The notes under the pieces: generated by a model | Database searches by the model: none | What the model saw: the letters and a program-made list of their open reading frames with translations, nothing else | Told to the model about the DNA's origin: nothing | Assembly: GCA_002344075.1 (NCBI GenBank) | Contig: DDTM01000106.1 | Span: forward strand, 5,381 to 69,380 | Length of the DNA stretch: 64,000 bases | From: Bacteroidetes bacterium UBA2364 | GTDB taxonomy: Bacteria; Bacteroidota; Rhodothermia; Rhodothermales; UBA2364 | Reading direction: 5' to 3' | Translations under genes and position numbers: made by a program | Shown: one piece after another, positions 25,240 through 34,947 of the stretch | Layout of the letters: the number at the start of each line of letters is the position of its first letter | Numbering within the stretch: position 1 is the first letter of the stretch

Positions 25240-27918
25240 ATGCCTGTTTCTCCGAAGACCTCCGAGCAGATCCGACAAGATTTTTTAGATTTTTTTGCCT
25301 CCAAAGACCATCTTATTGTCCCCAGTGCGCCCTTGGTTCCAAAGGATGACAATACGCTCATGTTCATTAATTCCGGTATGGCTCCCTTTAAAAAGAGTTT
25401 TCTGGGAACCGAGAACCCACCTTCACCACGTGTGGCTGATACCCAGAAATGTCTCCGGGTATCGGGAAAACACAATGATTTGGAAGAAGTGGGGGTGGAC
25501 ACATATCACCATACCTTGTTCGAGATGTTGGGCAACTGGTCCTTTGGCGACTACTTCAAGGAAGAGGCCATCGCATGGTCTTGGGAGTTACTGACAGCAG
25601 TTTGGGGGTTAGACCCAAGCCGCCTCTATGTGACGATCCATGAAGGAGAACCTAAATGGCATCTTGAAGAAGACTTAGAAGCACGCGAAATTTGGAAAAA
25701 ACAAAAAGACCTGAACCCCTCTCATATATTGCTGGGCACGACGAAAGATAATTTTTGGATGATGGGGGATACAGGGCCTTGTGGGCCTTGCTCTGAAATC
25801 CACTACGATGGTCGGACCGATGCCGAACGCGCCGAAGTACCGGGCGAAACCTTGGTGAATAACGATGATCCTCGTGTGGTAGAAATTTGGAATAATGTTT
25901 TTATCCAATACAATGCCCTTCCGAATGGCAGCCTCGAAAAGCTAAAAAACCGATTTGTGGATACGGGAATGGGCTTCGAACGTATTGTCCGAACGATACA
26001 GGGAAAAGACTCCAACTACGATACCGACATTTTTGCGCCGTTATTTGAAAAACTGGCGACACTCGCCCCACGGAAAGAAATTGTGGGATACGATCAGATT
26101 CAAGGTGTCGGGGAGGCAGAACAAGAACGAATCCGAATTGCGATGCGGGTGATTGTGGATCACATCCGCACTATTTCCTTTGCTATAGCCGATGGTGCCA
26201 CGCCGGGAAATGATGGGCGTGGCTATGTTATCCGACGCATTCTCCGGCGGGCGGTTCGGTATGGCTATCAAACTTTGGGATTTCGGACGGCCTTCATGTG
26301 GCAATTGGTGGCAGCTTTGGAACAAAAAATGGGACCCGCTTTCCCCGAAATTGTTCAGCAACGGGATTTTATTGAGCGCATTATCCGGGCAGAAGAAGAA
26401 TCGTTTCTGCGTACGCTTAAAACAGGCATCGAGCTATTCCAACAAACGTCTGAACGCGACGGAACCATCACGGGCGAGGCGGCTTTTCTTCTGCATGATA
26501 CCTATGGCTTTCCGATTGATCTTACCGAATTGATGGCTCGTGAAGCCGGCATTCGGGTGGATAAAGCTGGTTTTGATACCGAAATGCAGCAGCAAAAAAG
26601 CAGGGCACGTGCCGCCGCCAAATTTAAAGTAGATCAGTCTAAAGTGGATATTTGGCAAGTCATGGGCGAGGATACCCCGGAGAATTTTGTGGGATATGAC
26701 CAACTCTCGGTGCCCGAAACCCATATCAAGGCCATTAAAACCACAAAAGATGCAACTGATAATCCATTGTATTATATTGCCTTAGCCCAAACTCCATTTT
26801 ATGCAGAATCAGGTGGGCAGATAGGGGATACTGGAACCTTGACCCTGAACGGAGAAACAATACAAGTGCTTGAGACGATCAAATTGGATGGCCGGATTGC
26901 CCACCGAGTGGATCGTTTGCCTGCACATACCGACGCACCTGTTTCGGCCAAGGTGAATACCGAGCGGCGAAAGCGGATCACTGGGCACCATTCGGCTACG
27001 CATTTATTGCACTTAGCCTTGCGCGATCAGTTGGGAACACACGTACAACAGAAAGGCTCTTTGGTGGCTCCCGACCGTTTACGGTTTGACTTTAGCCATT
27101 TCGAGAAGGTGACGGATGCCCAACTTCGGAGCCTTGAAGCCCAAGTGAATGGCCTGATTCGGGAAAATCTACCCTTACAAGAAGAACGTCATGTTCCGAT
27201 TGTGGAGGCACAGACAAGAGGTGCAATGGCCCTTTTTGGCGAAAAATACGGTGACGAAGTACGGGTCATCACATTTGGAAGGTCGGTGGAACTATGTGGT
27301 GGAACGCATGTAGCTGCCACCGGAGAAATTGGCTTGTTCCGGTTTGTATCGGAAGGATCGGTGGCTTCGGGCATCCGCCGGATCGAAGCGCTGGTGGGCG
27401 AGGCGGCCCTTGCACATGTGCAGTCGGAATTGGCGGAGTTGGAAGCCATTCGTGGGCTACTTAAGTCTAAGGGTTCTGTTGCCGAAGACGTGGTAATCCT
27501 GCAAGAAAACCTCAAAACTGCCGAAAAAGCTGCGGACATGCTGAAGATGCAAGGCTTGACCACACAGCTGGCGGGTCTTCTGACCAAAGTGACAGAAGTG
27601 AAGGGCATCCGCTTGGTGACTGGTACAATAGACGGAGCAGACGGGAAAGCACTTGGTGAACTGGCCCAAATATTGCGGGATAAAGTAGGCGAAAACGCGG
27701 TTTCTGTATTGGGCGCACACGATGGCGAAAAAGTCTTTTTGGCTGCAACCGTCTCCGACGACCTAAACAAAAAAGGTCTTCAGGCGGGAAAACTCATTGG
27801 CCAGGTCGCAAAAATCGTCGGTGGCGGCGGCGGCGGACGCCCTCAGTTGGCTACGGCTGGGGGGAAACAACCAGACAAGTTGGCAGAAGCCCTTGCAACA
27901 GTAGGCAATTTACTTTAA
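25240..27918 (+). CDS. alaS: Alanine--tRNA ligase
   Basis: This 892-residue class II synthetase begins with the aminoacylation domain ('SAPLVPKDDNTLMFINSGMA', 'CLRVSGKHNDLEEVG'). The editing domain has 'GHHSATHLLHLAL' and the metal site 'ELCGGTHVAATGEIG'. The C-terminal C-Ala/DHHA1 region ends with 'GGGGGGRPQLATAGG'. It charges tRNA-Ala and clears mischarged Ser and Gly. It is probably monocistronic. Confidence 0.97.
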   Translation: MPVSPKTSEQIRQDFLDFFASKDHLIVPSAPLVPKDDNTLMFINSGMAPFKKSFLGTENPPSPRVADTQKCLRVSGKHNDLEEVGVDTYHHTLFEMLGNWSFGDYFKEEAIAWSWELLTAVWGLDPSRLYVTIHEGEPKWHLEEDLEAREIWKKQKDLNPSHILLGTTKDNFWMMGDTGPCGPCSEIHYDGRTDAERAEVPGETLVNNDDPRVVEIWNNVFIQYNALPNGSLEKLKNRFVDTGMGFERIVRTIQGKDSNYDTDIFAPLFEKLATLAPRKEIVGYDQIQGVGEAEQERIRIAMRVIVDHIRTISFAIADGATPGNDGRGYVIRRILRRAVRYGYQTLGFRTAFMWQLVAALEQKMGPAFPEIVQQRDFIERIIRAEEESFLRTLKTGIELFQQTSERDGTITGEAAFLLHDTYGFPIDLTELMAREAGIRVDKAGFDTEMQQQKSRARAAAKFKVDQSKVDIWQVMGEDTPENFVGYDQLSVPETHIKAIKTTKDATDNPLYYIALAQTPFYAESGGQIGDTGTLTLNGETIQVLETIKLDGRIAHRVDRLPAHTDAPVSAKVNTERRKRITGHHSATHLLHLALRDQLGTHVQQKGSLVAPDRLRFDFSHFEKVTDAQLRSLEAQVNGLIRENLPLQEERHVPIVEAQTRGAMALFGEKYGDEVRVITFGRSVELCGGTHVAATGEIGLFRFVSEGSVASGIRRIEALVGEAALAHVQSELAELEAIRGLLKSKGSVAEDVVILQENLKTAEKAADMLKMQGLTTQLAGLLTKVTEVKGIRLVTGTIDGADGKALGELAQILRDKVGENAVSVLGAHDGEKVFLAATVSDDLNKKGLQAGKLIGQVAKIVGGGGGGRPQLATAGGKQPDKLAEALATVGNLL

Positions 27919-28021
27919 AGGTTGCGTTTATACGCCCATTTTTTCATTCCTACTTGCATAAATGACTATTTCGTGGCTTACAACAACGAAGTATGCTTAT
28001 TTATTTTAATGGTTCCTTATT

Positions 28022-28798
28022 GTGAATACATCCATTTATCATACACTTCTCGAAATAGCTGCGGCAAAAGGTACTGGATTTATTGTCTTGATTGATCCAG
28101 ATGCCTTGTCCCCGGAAAATATGTCCCAGTTCTTGGGCGTTTGCGAGGCTGCTGGCACCGATGCGTTTTTCCTTGGTGGAAGCCTGATGCACGTCCCATG
28201 GATGGATCGGTATGTACAAATGCTTAAGCAGCACACTACTTTGCCCATTATTGGTTTTCCGGGATCACTCACCCAAATTTCGGGGCATTTGGATGCCATG
28301 TTGTATCTATCGGTAATTAGTGGTCGCAACCCCGATTACCTCTTTGGACAGCACGTCTATGCCGCGCCCATCCTCCGAAAATTAGGCTTAGAGGCCATCT
28401 CTACGGGATATATGCTCATTGAAAGTGGCGCTTTGACCTCGGCACAATACATGAGCAACTCTATGCCGTTGCCCCGCAAGAAGAGTAATATTGCCGTTGC
28501 AACTGCCCTTGCCGCCGAGATGATGGGCATGAAACTCTTGATGACTGATGCCGGATCTGGCGCTGATTTTCCGGTGCCGATGGAAATGGTTGCGGGTATC
28601 ACCGCTACGGTTTCTATTCCGCTTATTGTGGGCGGTGGCCTGCGTACCCCCGAAATGGCTGCCGCACGAGCACAAGCAGGGGCCTCTTTTATTGTCGTAG
28701 GCAACGCCTTCGAAGACCGTCCAGACAAATCGTTCATCGCCGAAATGGCAACAGCCACACACGAAAGTGGGCAAAAACGACGCTTCGCGACCCCATAA
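28022..28798 (+). CDS. Geranylgeranylglyceryl phosphate synthase family protein (GGGPS/PcrB-like)
   Basis: This 258-residue TIM-barrel enzyme has 'IVLIDPDALSP', 'DAFFLGGSLM', 'LPIIGFPGSLTQIS', 'ISTGYMLIESG' and the phosphate-binding 'PLIVGGGLRTPEMAAARAQAG'. It links a polyprenyl chain to sn-glycerol-1-phosphate by an ether bond. The form fits the group II enzymes known from Archaea and some Bacteroidota rather than short PcrB. The start is GTG. The next gene starts 1 bp after its stop. Confidence 0.87.
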   Translation: MNTSIYHTLLEIAAAKGTGFIVLIDPDALSPENMSQFLGVCEAAGTDAFFLGGSLMHVPWMDRYVQMLKQHTTLPIIGFPGSLTQISGHLDAMLYLSVISGRNPDYLFGQHVYAAPILRKLGLEAISTGYMLIESGALTSAQYMSNSMPLPRKKSNIAVATALAAEMMGMKLLMTDAGSGADFPVPMEMVAGITATVSIPLIVGGGLRTPEMAAARAQAGASFIVVGNAFEDRPDKSFIAEMATATHESGQKRRFATP

Positions 28799-28799
28799 G

Positions 28800-30362
28800 A
28801 TGCCTTATCGCCATCTATGGACCACCACAAATCTCCTGTTGTTTGGGATTTGGTTCTCAATTGGCTTAGTCATTGTCCTTCGTACTGTGTTGAGTACTGA
28901 TGGCATGACCTCCGGGGATGGGACATACTATTTAGAGGCAGCGCAAAACATACTCATTCATCATCAATTCCGCATAACCACACTCGGCCTCGGAGAACCA
29001 TTGCCGTTGGATGGATACGACCCGTTTACCCTATGGCCCATTGGTTATCCGGTTTTAATTGCAGGCATTTCGTTTCTGACCGGATTACCCGTTTTCTGGG
29101 CATCGAAACTCCTCGGATGGCTATTGGCGGGTCTCTCAATCGGGGGATTCCGGCGTTTGGCTGGCGAAGATGCGGCGATAATGAGTGCCATGATGCTCTT
29201 TTCCGCACCCTTGCTTTTATTTTCATCCACCTTTAGCGAGGCCGCATTTCTTACAACGTTGGTTTGGTTTGTGCATTGGTTACATCAATTCCGGCAAACA
29301 GGCGAAAATCGCGCATTACAAGGTATTTTAATTTGCGCCCTCTTTTTGTTTTTGCTAAGATATGTAGGCATTTTTTCGGGGGTGGTTTTACTATGGTTGG
29401 GCTGGAGAACCATAAGCGAAAACGGTCAAAAAACGGTACCCTTAGCGGTCGTGATTTTCTTGTGGACAAGCATCATATTTGTATATGCATTCTGGAACTA
29501 CGCCCGATCCGGCGCATTTTCCGGCATGAACCGATATGCAGGTATAACACCTGAAGTGGCACAGATAATAGGCTCATGGTTAAAAGGGTTTATGGTAGGA
29601 TTTTTCCCTCTGGCTATTGATCGGGTTTCCGATTCTTTACTTTCCTTGTTGATATGTATTCAGGTGGTCATTTTTGTATGGGTATGGCTTGCTAAAAACA
29701 AACAGGTAGATCCAGCCCAGACCTCCTCCAACGACAGGCAAGAGCGGTTAAGCCTCGCACAAGTACTGTTTGTTACTGGCTTGTGCTATTTGGTGGTAAT
29801 GACGGCTTCGCGATGGCAACACGTCTTGTGGCTACAAAAAAACAGTTTCTACATGGAATTGTTTGCTCCCGTCTTTTGGCTCTGGATTCCGGCAATCATC
29901 CTTTGGATTCGCCACCAATTGGGCTGGCAAACACAACTCAAAAAAGCCGTCTGGCTCACTGCGGGTACTTCGTTTATGGTATATGGTCCACTTTGGGCCG
30001 TCAAACAGGTCTATGAGCAACGGTTACCATATCATCAGGCAGTCGCCAAAGCCATAGACGCCACAAAAGACATCCCGCCGGGCAGTATCGTTTTGTTTGG
30101 CGACTCCCATTTAAACTACCTGAGACCAGACCTAATTCGATTAGAACCTCCCTCAAAACCATTGGTCGCCAAGCCACCTACTTTCGAAGAAACCATTAAT
30201 CGGTTGCATCAGGCATATCCCACAAGACCCTTTTATGTATTTATGAATACAAGATTTAATGATATGAACCCTGATGGTTTGGTTACCGAAGAATGGTTTC
30301 ACTCCTCTTTTATCCGTCGTAGCCAATCTCTCCCACCGAATACCCGTATTCGTATTCATTAA
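28800..30362 (+). CDS. GT-C type membrane glycosyltransferase (GT39/ArnT-like)
   Basis: From the ATG at 28800 this is a 520-residue protein with about ten membrane helices. An acidic motif in the first loop ('GMTSGDGTYYLEAAQNIL') and 'WPIGYPVLIAGISFLTG' resemble dolichyl-phosphate-mannose transferase-like enzymes. Such proteins move a sugar from a polyprenyl carrier in the periplasm. The start is 1 bp after the GGGP synthase, so translation is likely coupled; a role on an isoprenoid lipid is only a guess from this context. Confidence 0.7.
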   Translation: MPYRHLWTTTNLLLFGIWFSIGLVIVLRTVLSTDGMTSGDGTYYLEAAQNILIHHQFRITTLGLGEPLPLDGYDPFTLWPIGYPVLIAGISFLTGLPVFWASKLLGWLLAGLSIGGFRRLAGEDAAIMSAMMLFSAPLLLFSSTFSEAAFLTTLVWFVHWLHQFRQTGENRALQGILICALFLFLLRYVGIFSGVVLLWLGWRTISENGQKTVPLAVVIFLWTSIIFVYAFWNYARSGAFSGMNRYAGITPEVAQIIGSWLKGFMVGFFPLAIDRVSDSLLSLLICIQVVIFVWVWLAKNKQVDPAQTSSNDRQERLSLAQVLFVTGLCYLVVMTASRWQHVLWLQKNSFYMELFAPVFWLWIPAIILWIRHQLGWQTQLKKAVWLTAGTSFMVYGPLWAVKQVYEQRLPYHQAVAKAIDATKDIPPGSIVLFGDSHLNYLRPDLIRLEPPSKPLVAKPPTFEETINRLHQAYPTRPFYVFMNTRFNDMNPDGLVTEEWFHSSFIRRSQSLPPNTRIRIH

Positions 30363-30437
30363 TACACACATTGCCCCGCCGATACGAAAACGGTATCTTT
30401 CTTCCTGCCTCCTCACTCACCCTCTATACCAAACGAA

Positions 30438-33224
30438 ATGGAACGTCTTTTCTTACTTGATGGCATGGCTTTGGCCTATCGTGCCCATTTTGCCTTTGCT
30501 ACACGCCCTTTAATTAATAAAAAAGGCATGGATACCAGTGCATGTTATGGGTTTGTGGGAACCATGCTTAGTTTAATTGAGCGCGAAAAGCCCGAACACA
30601 TTGCGGTAGTAATGGATGCTCCGGGGCCGAATTTTCGTGACGAGATCTACGAAAAATACAAAGGGCATCGCCCACCTATGCCCGATCCATTGCGTATTGC
30701 CCTGCCTTTTATCAAAGACTTGGTAAAGGCATTCGATATCCCGATGTTGGAAATTCCGGGCTACGAGGCCGATGATGTGATCGGGACATTGGCCAAACGT
30801 GCCGAGGCAGAGGGCCAACATGCTGTGATTGTTTCGCCAGACAAGGATTTTCGGCAGCTTTTGGGGCCGGGTGTTTCCATTCTACGCCCCACCCGAAAGG
30901 ACGAAGAATTTGACTGGGTGACGGAGGAAAAATTCCGTACAGATTATGGCTTGCCACCCGTAAAGTTCATAGACGTTTTGGCATTATTGGGCGACACTGC
31001 CGACAACGTACCGGGCGTACCGGGCATTGGCGAAAAAACAGCACCCAGCCTGATCCAGCAGTATGGATCCGTAGAAAACCTACTGGAACATGCCGCAGAA
31101 ATCACTGCAAAACGGGTACGGGAAGGCTTGCTCAACAACCATGACCAAGCCATTATGTCTAAACTACTGGTCACCATTCATACCGAAGTGGCTTTAGATT
31201 TAAACTGGCAAAGTCTTGTGCGCACCAAGCCGGATATGGAGGAAATCGGGCGTCTATTTGATGAATTGGAATTTGGAAAAACACTCAGAGGTCGCATTCA
31301 TCGCTATGCCAAATCCTTTCAGGCTGTACCTCAAGGCCCAGCAGGAAGCCAGGCGAACCTCTTTGGAGGCTTTGAACTACCTACTTCCGGACTAACCGAC
31401 ATTTTGGTGCATGGCGAAGAACACAGCTTCGATGCCGAAAAGGTGCAATACCAGCTACTTACCGATCCTGCCATGCAACAAGCACTTGGCGACCGACTGA
31501 ATCGGGCGACAGAAATCTGTTTTGATACCGAAACAACGGGAACAGATGCGATGATCGCGGAATTGGTGGGCTGCTCAACCTCCACACAAGAAGCAGAAGC
31601 CTATTATTTACCCACTTTGGACGCCACCACCACCAAAACCGTATTGTCCATATTCAAACCTGCATTAGAAAACCCTGCCATAACCAAGTGTGGCCAGAAT
31701 GTTAAATACGACTTATTGATGATGAAACGCTATGGTATCCACTTTAAAGGCCCTATTTTTGATACCATGGTGGCACATTTCCTCTTGAGTCCGGATGGTC
31801 AACATGGCTTGGACGCCATTAGTATGGAAGTCTTGAACTACAAAAAAATCCCTACCTCGGCACTCCTTGGAGAAGGTAAGAAAAATCAAAAAACCATGCG
31901 CGAGGTTCCGGTACAAGTGGTCTCGGACTATGCTTGCGAAGACGCAGACATCACGCTCAGACTCACCCAACACCTTCGGAAACGATTGGCCGAAGAGGGC
32001 CTTCTATCTCTGGCCGAGGAAGTCGAGATGCCGCTGGTTCCTGTTTTGGCACAGGTGGAAGCCAATGGCATTTTGGTGGATGTGGCTGCACTCAAGGAAT
32101 ACTCGGTTCAATTGGCCAGCAAACTGATCGAGATGGAGCAGCAAATTTATGAATCGGCGGGTGGGACGTTTAATATTGGCTCTCCCAAACAATTAGGAGA
32201 AGTGTTATTTGAACGGCTTAAGTTACCAAGCGGTAAAAAAACAGCCACCGGACAATATTCTACCGACGAACGGGTCTTACAGGAATTGGCTGTAGAGCAT
32301 GATTTGCCCGCCCTCATTTTAGATTGGCGTAAGTTTTCCAAACTCAAAAGTACTTATGTGGACGCCCTACCCACATTCTCCAACCCGAACACAGGCAGGG
32401 TTCATACCAGTTTCCACCAAACCATTGCTGCCACAGGCCGCTTGGCATCCTCCAATCCAAACCTCCAAAACATCCCCATCCGGTCTGGTGAAGGGCGTGA
32501 AATCCGTCGTGCGTTTATTGCTGCACCCGGACACGTTTTGCTTTCGGCAGATTATTCCCAAATAGAATTACGGATCATTGCCCACATGTCTAACGACGAA
32601 GGATTGATCGAGACCTTTCAACGGAACGAAGACGTTCATACGGATGCTGCTGCACGTATTTTTAAAGTTGCCCCCGAAGCAGTCACGCGCCTACAACGAA
32701 ACAGGGCCAAAGAGGTGAATTATGGCATACCTTATGGCATTTCTTCGTTTGGTCTTTCACAACGCATGAGGATTCCCAGAAGTGAAGCCCAGTTTCTAAT
32801 TGACGGTTACCATGCCAGTTATCCCGGTGTCGCCCGTTTAATCCTAACCCTCATCGAGGAAGTACGCAAAAAAGGATATGCAGAAACCCTGTACGGTCGT
32901 CGCCGATACCTGAAAGACATCCACTCGGCAAACCGACAACTCCGGCAGGCTGCTGAACGGGTAGCGGTCAATATGCCCATCCAAGGATCTCAGGCCGATA
33001 TGATTAAAATCGCCATGATCCGTCTCCATAGGCGATTGGAGCAAGAAAATCTAAAAAGCCGTATGATCTTGCAGGTCCACGACGAATTGCTTTTCGAGGT
33101 CCCCGAAAATGAGGTACAACACATGAAAGCCATTGTCCATAAAGAGATGCAAGAAGCCCTTCCGCTATCGGTACCCATCGAAATCGGGATTGGCGTGGGC
33201 CCCAACTGGTTAGATGCACATTAA
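30438..33224 (+). CDS. polA: DNA polymerase I
   Basis: This 928-residue protein has all three domains. The 5' nuclease (1-~290) has 'FLLDGMALAYRAHFAF' and 'EIPGYEADDVIGTLAKRAE'. The 3'-5' exonuclease (~350-530) has its catalytic residues intact, D363 and E365 in 'CFDTETTG' and 'SDYACEDADITLRL'. The family A polymerase (~550-928) has 'LLSADYSQIELRIIAHMS', 'RNRAKEVNYGIPYG' and 'LQVHDELLFEVPE'. It should fill gaps and remove RNA primers with proofreading. Confidence 0.97.
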   Translation: MERLFLLDGMALAYRAHFAFATRPLINKKGMDTSACYGFVGTMLSLIEREKPEHIAVVMDAPGPNFRDEIYEKYKGHRPPMPDPLRIALPFIKDLVKAFDIPMLEIPGYEADDVIGTLAKRAEAEGQHAVIVSPDKDFRQLLGPGVSILRPTRKDEEFDWVTEEKFRTDYGLPPVKFIDVLALLGDTADNVPGVPGIGEKTAPSLIQQYGSVENLLEHAAEITAKRVREGLLNNHDQAIMSKLLVTIHTEVALDLNWQSLVRTKPDMEEIGRLFDELEFGKTLRGRIHRYAKSFQAVPQGPAGSQANLFGGFELPTSGLTDILVHGEEHSFDAEKVQYQLLTDPAMQQALGDRLNRATEICFDTETTGTDAMIAELVGCSTSTQEAEAYYLPTLDATTTKTVLSIFKPALENPAITKCGQNVKYDLLMMKRYGIHFKGPIFDTMVAHFLLSPDGQHGLDAISMEVLNYKKIPTSALLGEGKKNQKTMREVPVQVVSDYACEDADITLRLTQHLRKRLAEEGLLSLAEEVEMPLVPVLAQVEANGILVDVAALKEYSVQLASKLIEMEQQIYESAGGTFNIGSPKQLGEVLFERLKLPSGKKTATGQYSTDERVLQELAVEHDLPALILDWRKFSKLKSTYVDALPTFSNPNTGRVHTSFHQTIAATGRLASSNPNLQNIPIRSGEGREIRRAFIAAPGHVLLSADYSQIELRIIAHMSNDEGLIETFQRNEDVHTDAAARIFKVAPEAVTRLQRNRAKEVNYGIPYGISSFGLSQRMRIPRSEAQFLIDGYHASYPGVARLILTLIEEVRKKGYAETLYGRRRYLKDIHSANRQLRQAAERVAVNMPIQGSQADMIKIAMIRLHRRLEQENLKSRMILQVHDELLFEVPENEVQHMKAIVHKEMQEALPLSVPIEIGIGVGPNWLDAH

Positions 33225-33564
33225 TTCAGCGGAATCACCTGAACTAATTTTTATCCTCGAAGTATTTGTAATTTAAGATTTTGAATAGGTATGATGTGGC
33301 AAACTTATCATTCTGCTTTTTGACACATAACCGCCTCCTGCTTCTGTATTCACACGCACTTCAAGCAAAAGGATCGGAGGTTCCATATTTTGTGAAGCCT
33401 TAACGCAAGAATTCCACCATTTCTTGAATCAGGTATTAAATCATGTCTCCTTGAAAACCTTTTCAGGCGAAACACTTTTTGTTACCTGTTTAATGATGTA
33501 GATTACGATCTACAATATTTGTATTTATAGCCCTTAACCCGTTCTGGACATAAACGCTTTTTAT
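33225..33564. other. Intergenic region upstream of the nqr operon
   Basis: No gene is seen. It should hold the nqr promoter: the last 90 bp are AT-rich, with a palindrome at 33498-33513 and a TATTTG box just after it. Confidence 0.5.
33498..33513. promoter_or_regulatory. Palindrome upstream of nqrA (possible operator)
   Basis: GTAGAT and ATCTAC are perfect inverted arms around TACG, 52 bp before the nqrA start and next to a TATTTG box. It could be a regulator site or a transcript hairpin; chance is not excluded. Confidence 0.35.
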
Positions 33565-34914
33565 ATGCCTTCTAACGGAACGATAAACCTCCGACGTGGA
33601 TTTGACATCAAGTTGGAGGGCGCAGCACCCAAAACCCTTTCCGATCTGGCCGTATCGGCTATTGTGGCAGTTCAACCGCTCGATTTTCCGCACATAACGC
33701 CTAAAATGGTGGTTAAACCCGGAGACGAAGTCCAAGCTGGCGCACCACTTTTCCACGACAAAGACCATCCGGAATTGTTTTTCACCGCACCTGTAAGTGG
33801 CGAAGTAGTGGAGATTGTACGAGGTGAGAAACGGCGGATCTTGCAAGTGCGCATACTTGCGGATAAAAAAGCAGCCTCCCGCGCCTTTCAACCTATTAAC
33901 CCCTCGACCCTCTCGCGAGACCACGTGGTGAACCGCTTGTTAGACAGTGGTGCGTGGGTATTTATTCGTCAAAGGCCGTATTCGTTCATTGCCCGTCCGA
34001 ATGAAAGCCCGAAGGCAATTTTTGTTTCAGGGTTTGATTCTGCACCCTTAGCGCCAGACCTTGGCTTTATCTTGGAACAGTCCGGAAACCTCTTCCAAGC
34101 AGGCTTAGATGCACTCGCCAAGTTGACGGATGGCAAGGTTCATTTGGGTCTTCCGATCAATGCCTCGTCTGTTCTCCAGCAAGCACAAGGCGTTACGAAA
34201 ACCATATTTAATGGCCCTCATCCTGCCGGTAATGTCGGGGTGCAAATCCACCATGTAGATCCGATTAATCCACAAGAAGTGGTTTGGTATGTTCATGCAC
34301 AAGATGTGGTAAACATTGGGCGACTCTTTGCTGAAGGCGTGTATCGTCCGGAGCGAATCGTGGCCCTTACTGGCTCTGAAGCCACAGAGCGCGGTTATTT
34401 CCGCACTATACAAGGGGTTCATCTGAAAGACTTGCTGAACAATCGGGTAAAAACGGATCAAGTCCGCTTGATTCAGGGCCATGTATTGACGGGACAACAG
34501 ACCTCGCAAGATGCTTTTCTCTCGGCATACACCCATCAGATAACCGCAATTCCGGAAGGCAACCACCACGAATTCCTCGGTTGGCTTACGCCCGGTTTCC
34601 ATAAACTAAGTTTATCCCGAACTTTCTTTTCGTGGCTAAATAAGAACAAATCTTATCGGTTAGATACCAATTTGCATGGCGAAGAACGCGCCTTTGTGGT
34701 AACTGGGCAATACGAACAAGTTTTGCCAATGGATATCCTTCCCACCTACCTACTCAAAGCCATCTTGGCCAATGATTTGGAAAAAATGGAGCAACTGGGC
34801 ATCTACGAAGTCTCGGAAGAAGACTTTGCTCTTTGCGAATTTGTTTGTACCTCCAAAATTAACGTTCAGAAAATCATCTCGGATGGTTTGGAGATGGTTC
34901 GCAAAGAAGGCTAA
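33565..34914 (+). CDS. nqrA: Na+-translocating NADH:quinone reductase subunit A
   Basis: This 449-residue subunit starts with 'INLRRGFDIKLEGAAPK' and has 'HITPKMVVKPGDEVQAGAPLFHDK', 'FTAPVSGEVVEIVRGEKRRI' and 'TGQYEQVLPMDILPTYLLKAI', all typical of NqrA. It is the cytoplasmic subunit linked to quinone reduction in the six-subunit sodium pump. It is the first gene of a compact nqrABCDEF operon, with 33 bp before nqrB. Confidence 0.96.
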   Translation: MPSNGTINLRRGFDIKLEGAAPKTLSDLAVSAIVAVQPLDFPHITPKMVVKPGDEVQAGAPLFHDKDHPELFFTAPVSGEVVEIVRGEKRRILQVRILADKKAASRAFQPINPSTLSRDHVVNRLLDSGAWVFIRQRPYSFIARPNESPKAIFVSGFDSAPLAPDLGFILEQSGNLFQAGLDALAKLTDGKVHLGLPINASSVLQQAQGVTKTIFNGPHPAGNVGVQIHHVDPINPQEVVWYVHAQDVVNIGRLFAEGVYRPERIVALTGSEATERGYFRTIQGVHLKDLLNNRVKTDQVRLIQGHVLTGQQTSQDAFLSAYTHQITAIPEGNHHEFLGWLTPGFHKLSLSRTFFSWLNKNKSYRLDTNLHGEERAFVVTGQYEQVLPMDILPTYLLKAILANDLEKMEQLGIYEVSEEDFALCEFVCTSKINVQKIISDGLEMVRKEG

Positions 34915-34947
34915 GCCCGGCATATTCAACCCACAACGTAAAGAAAC

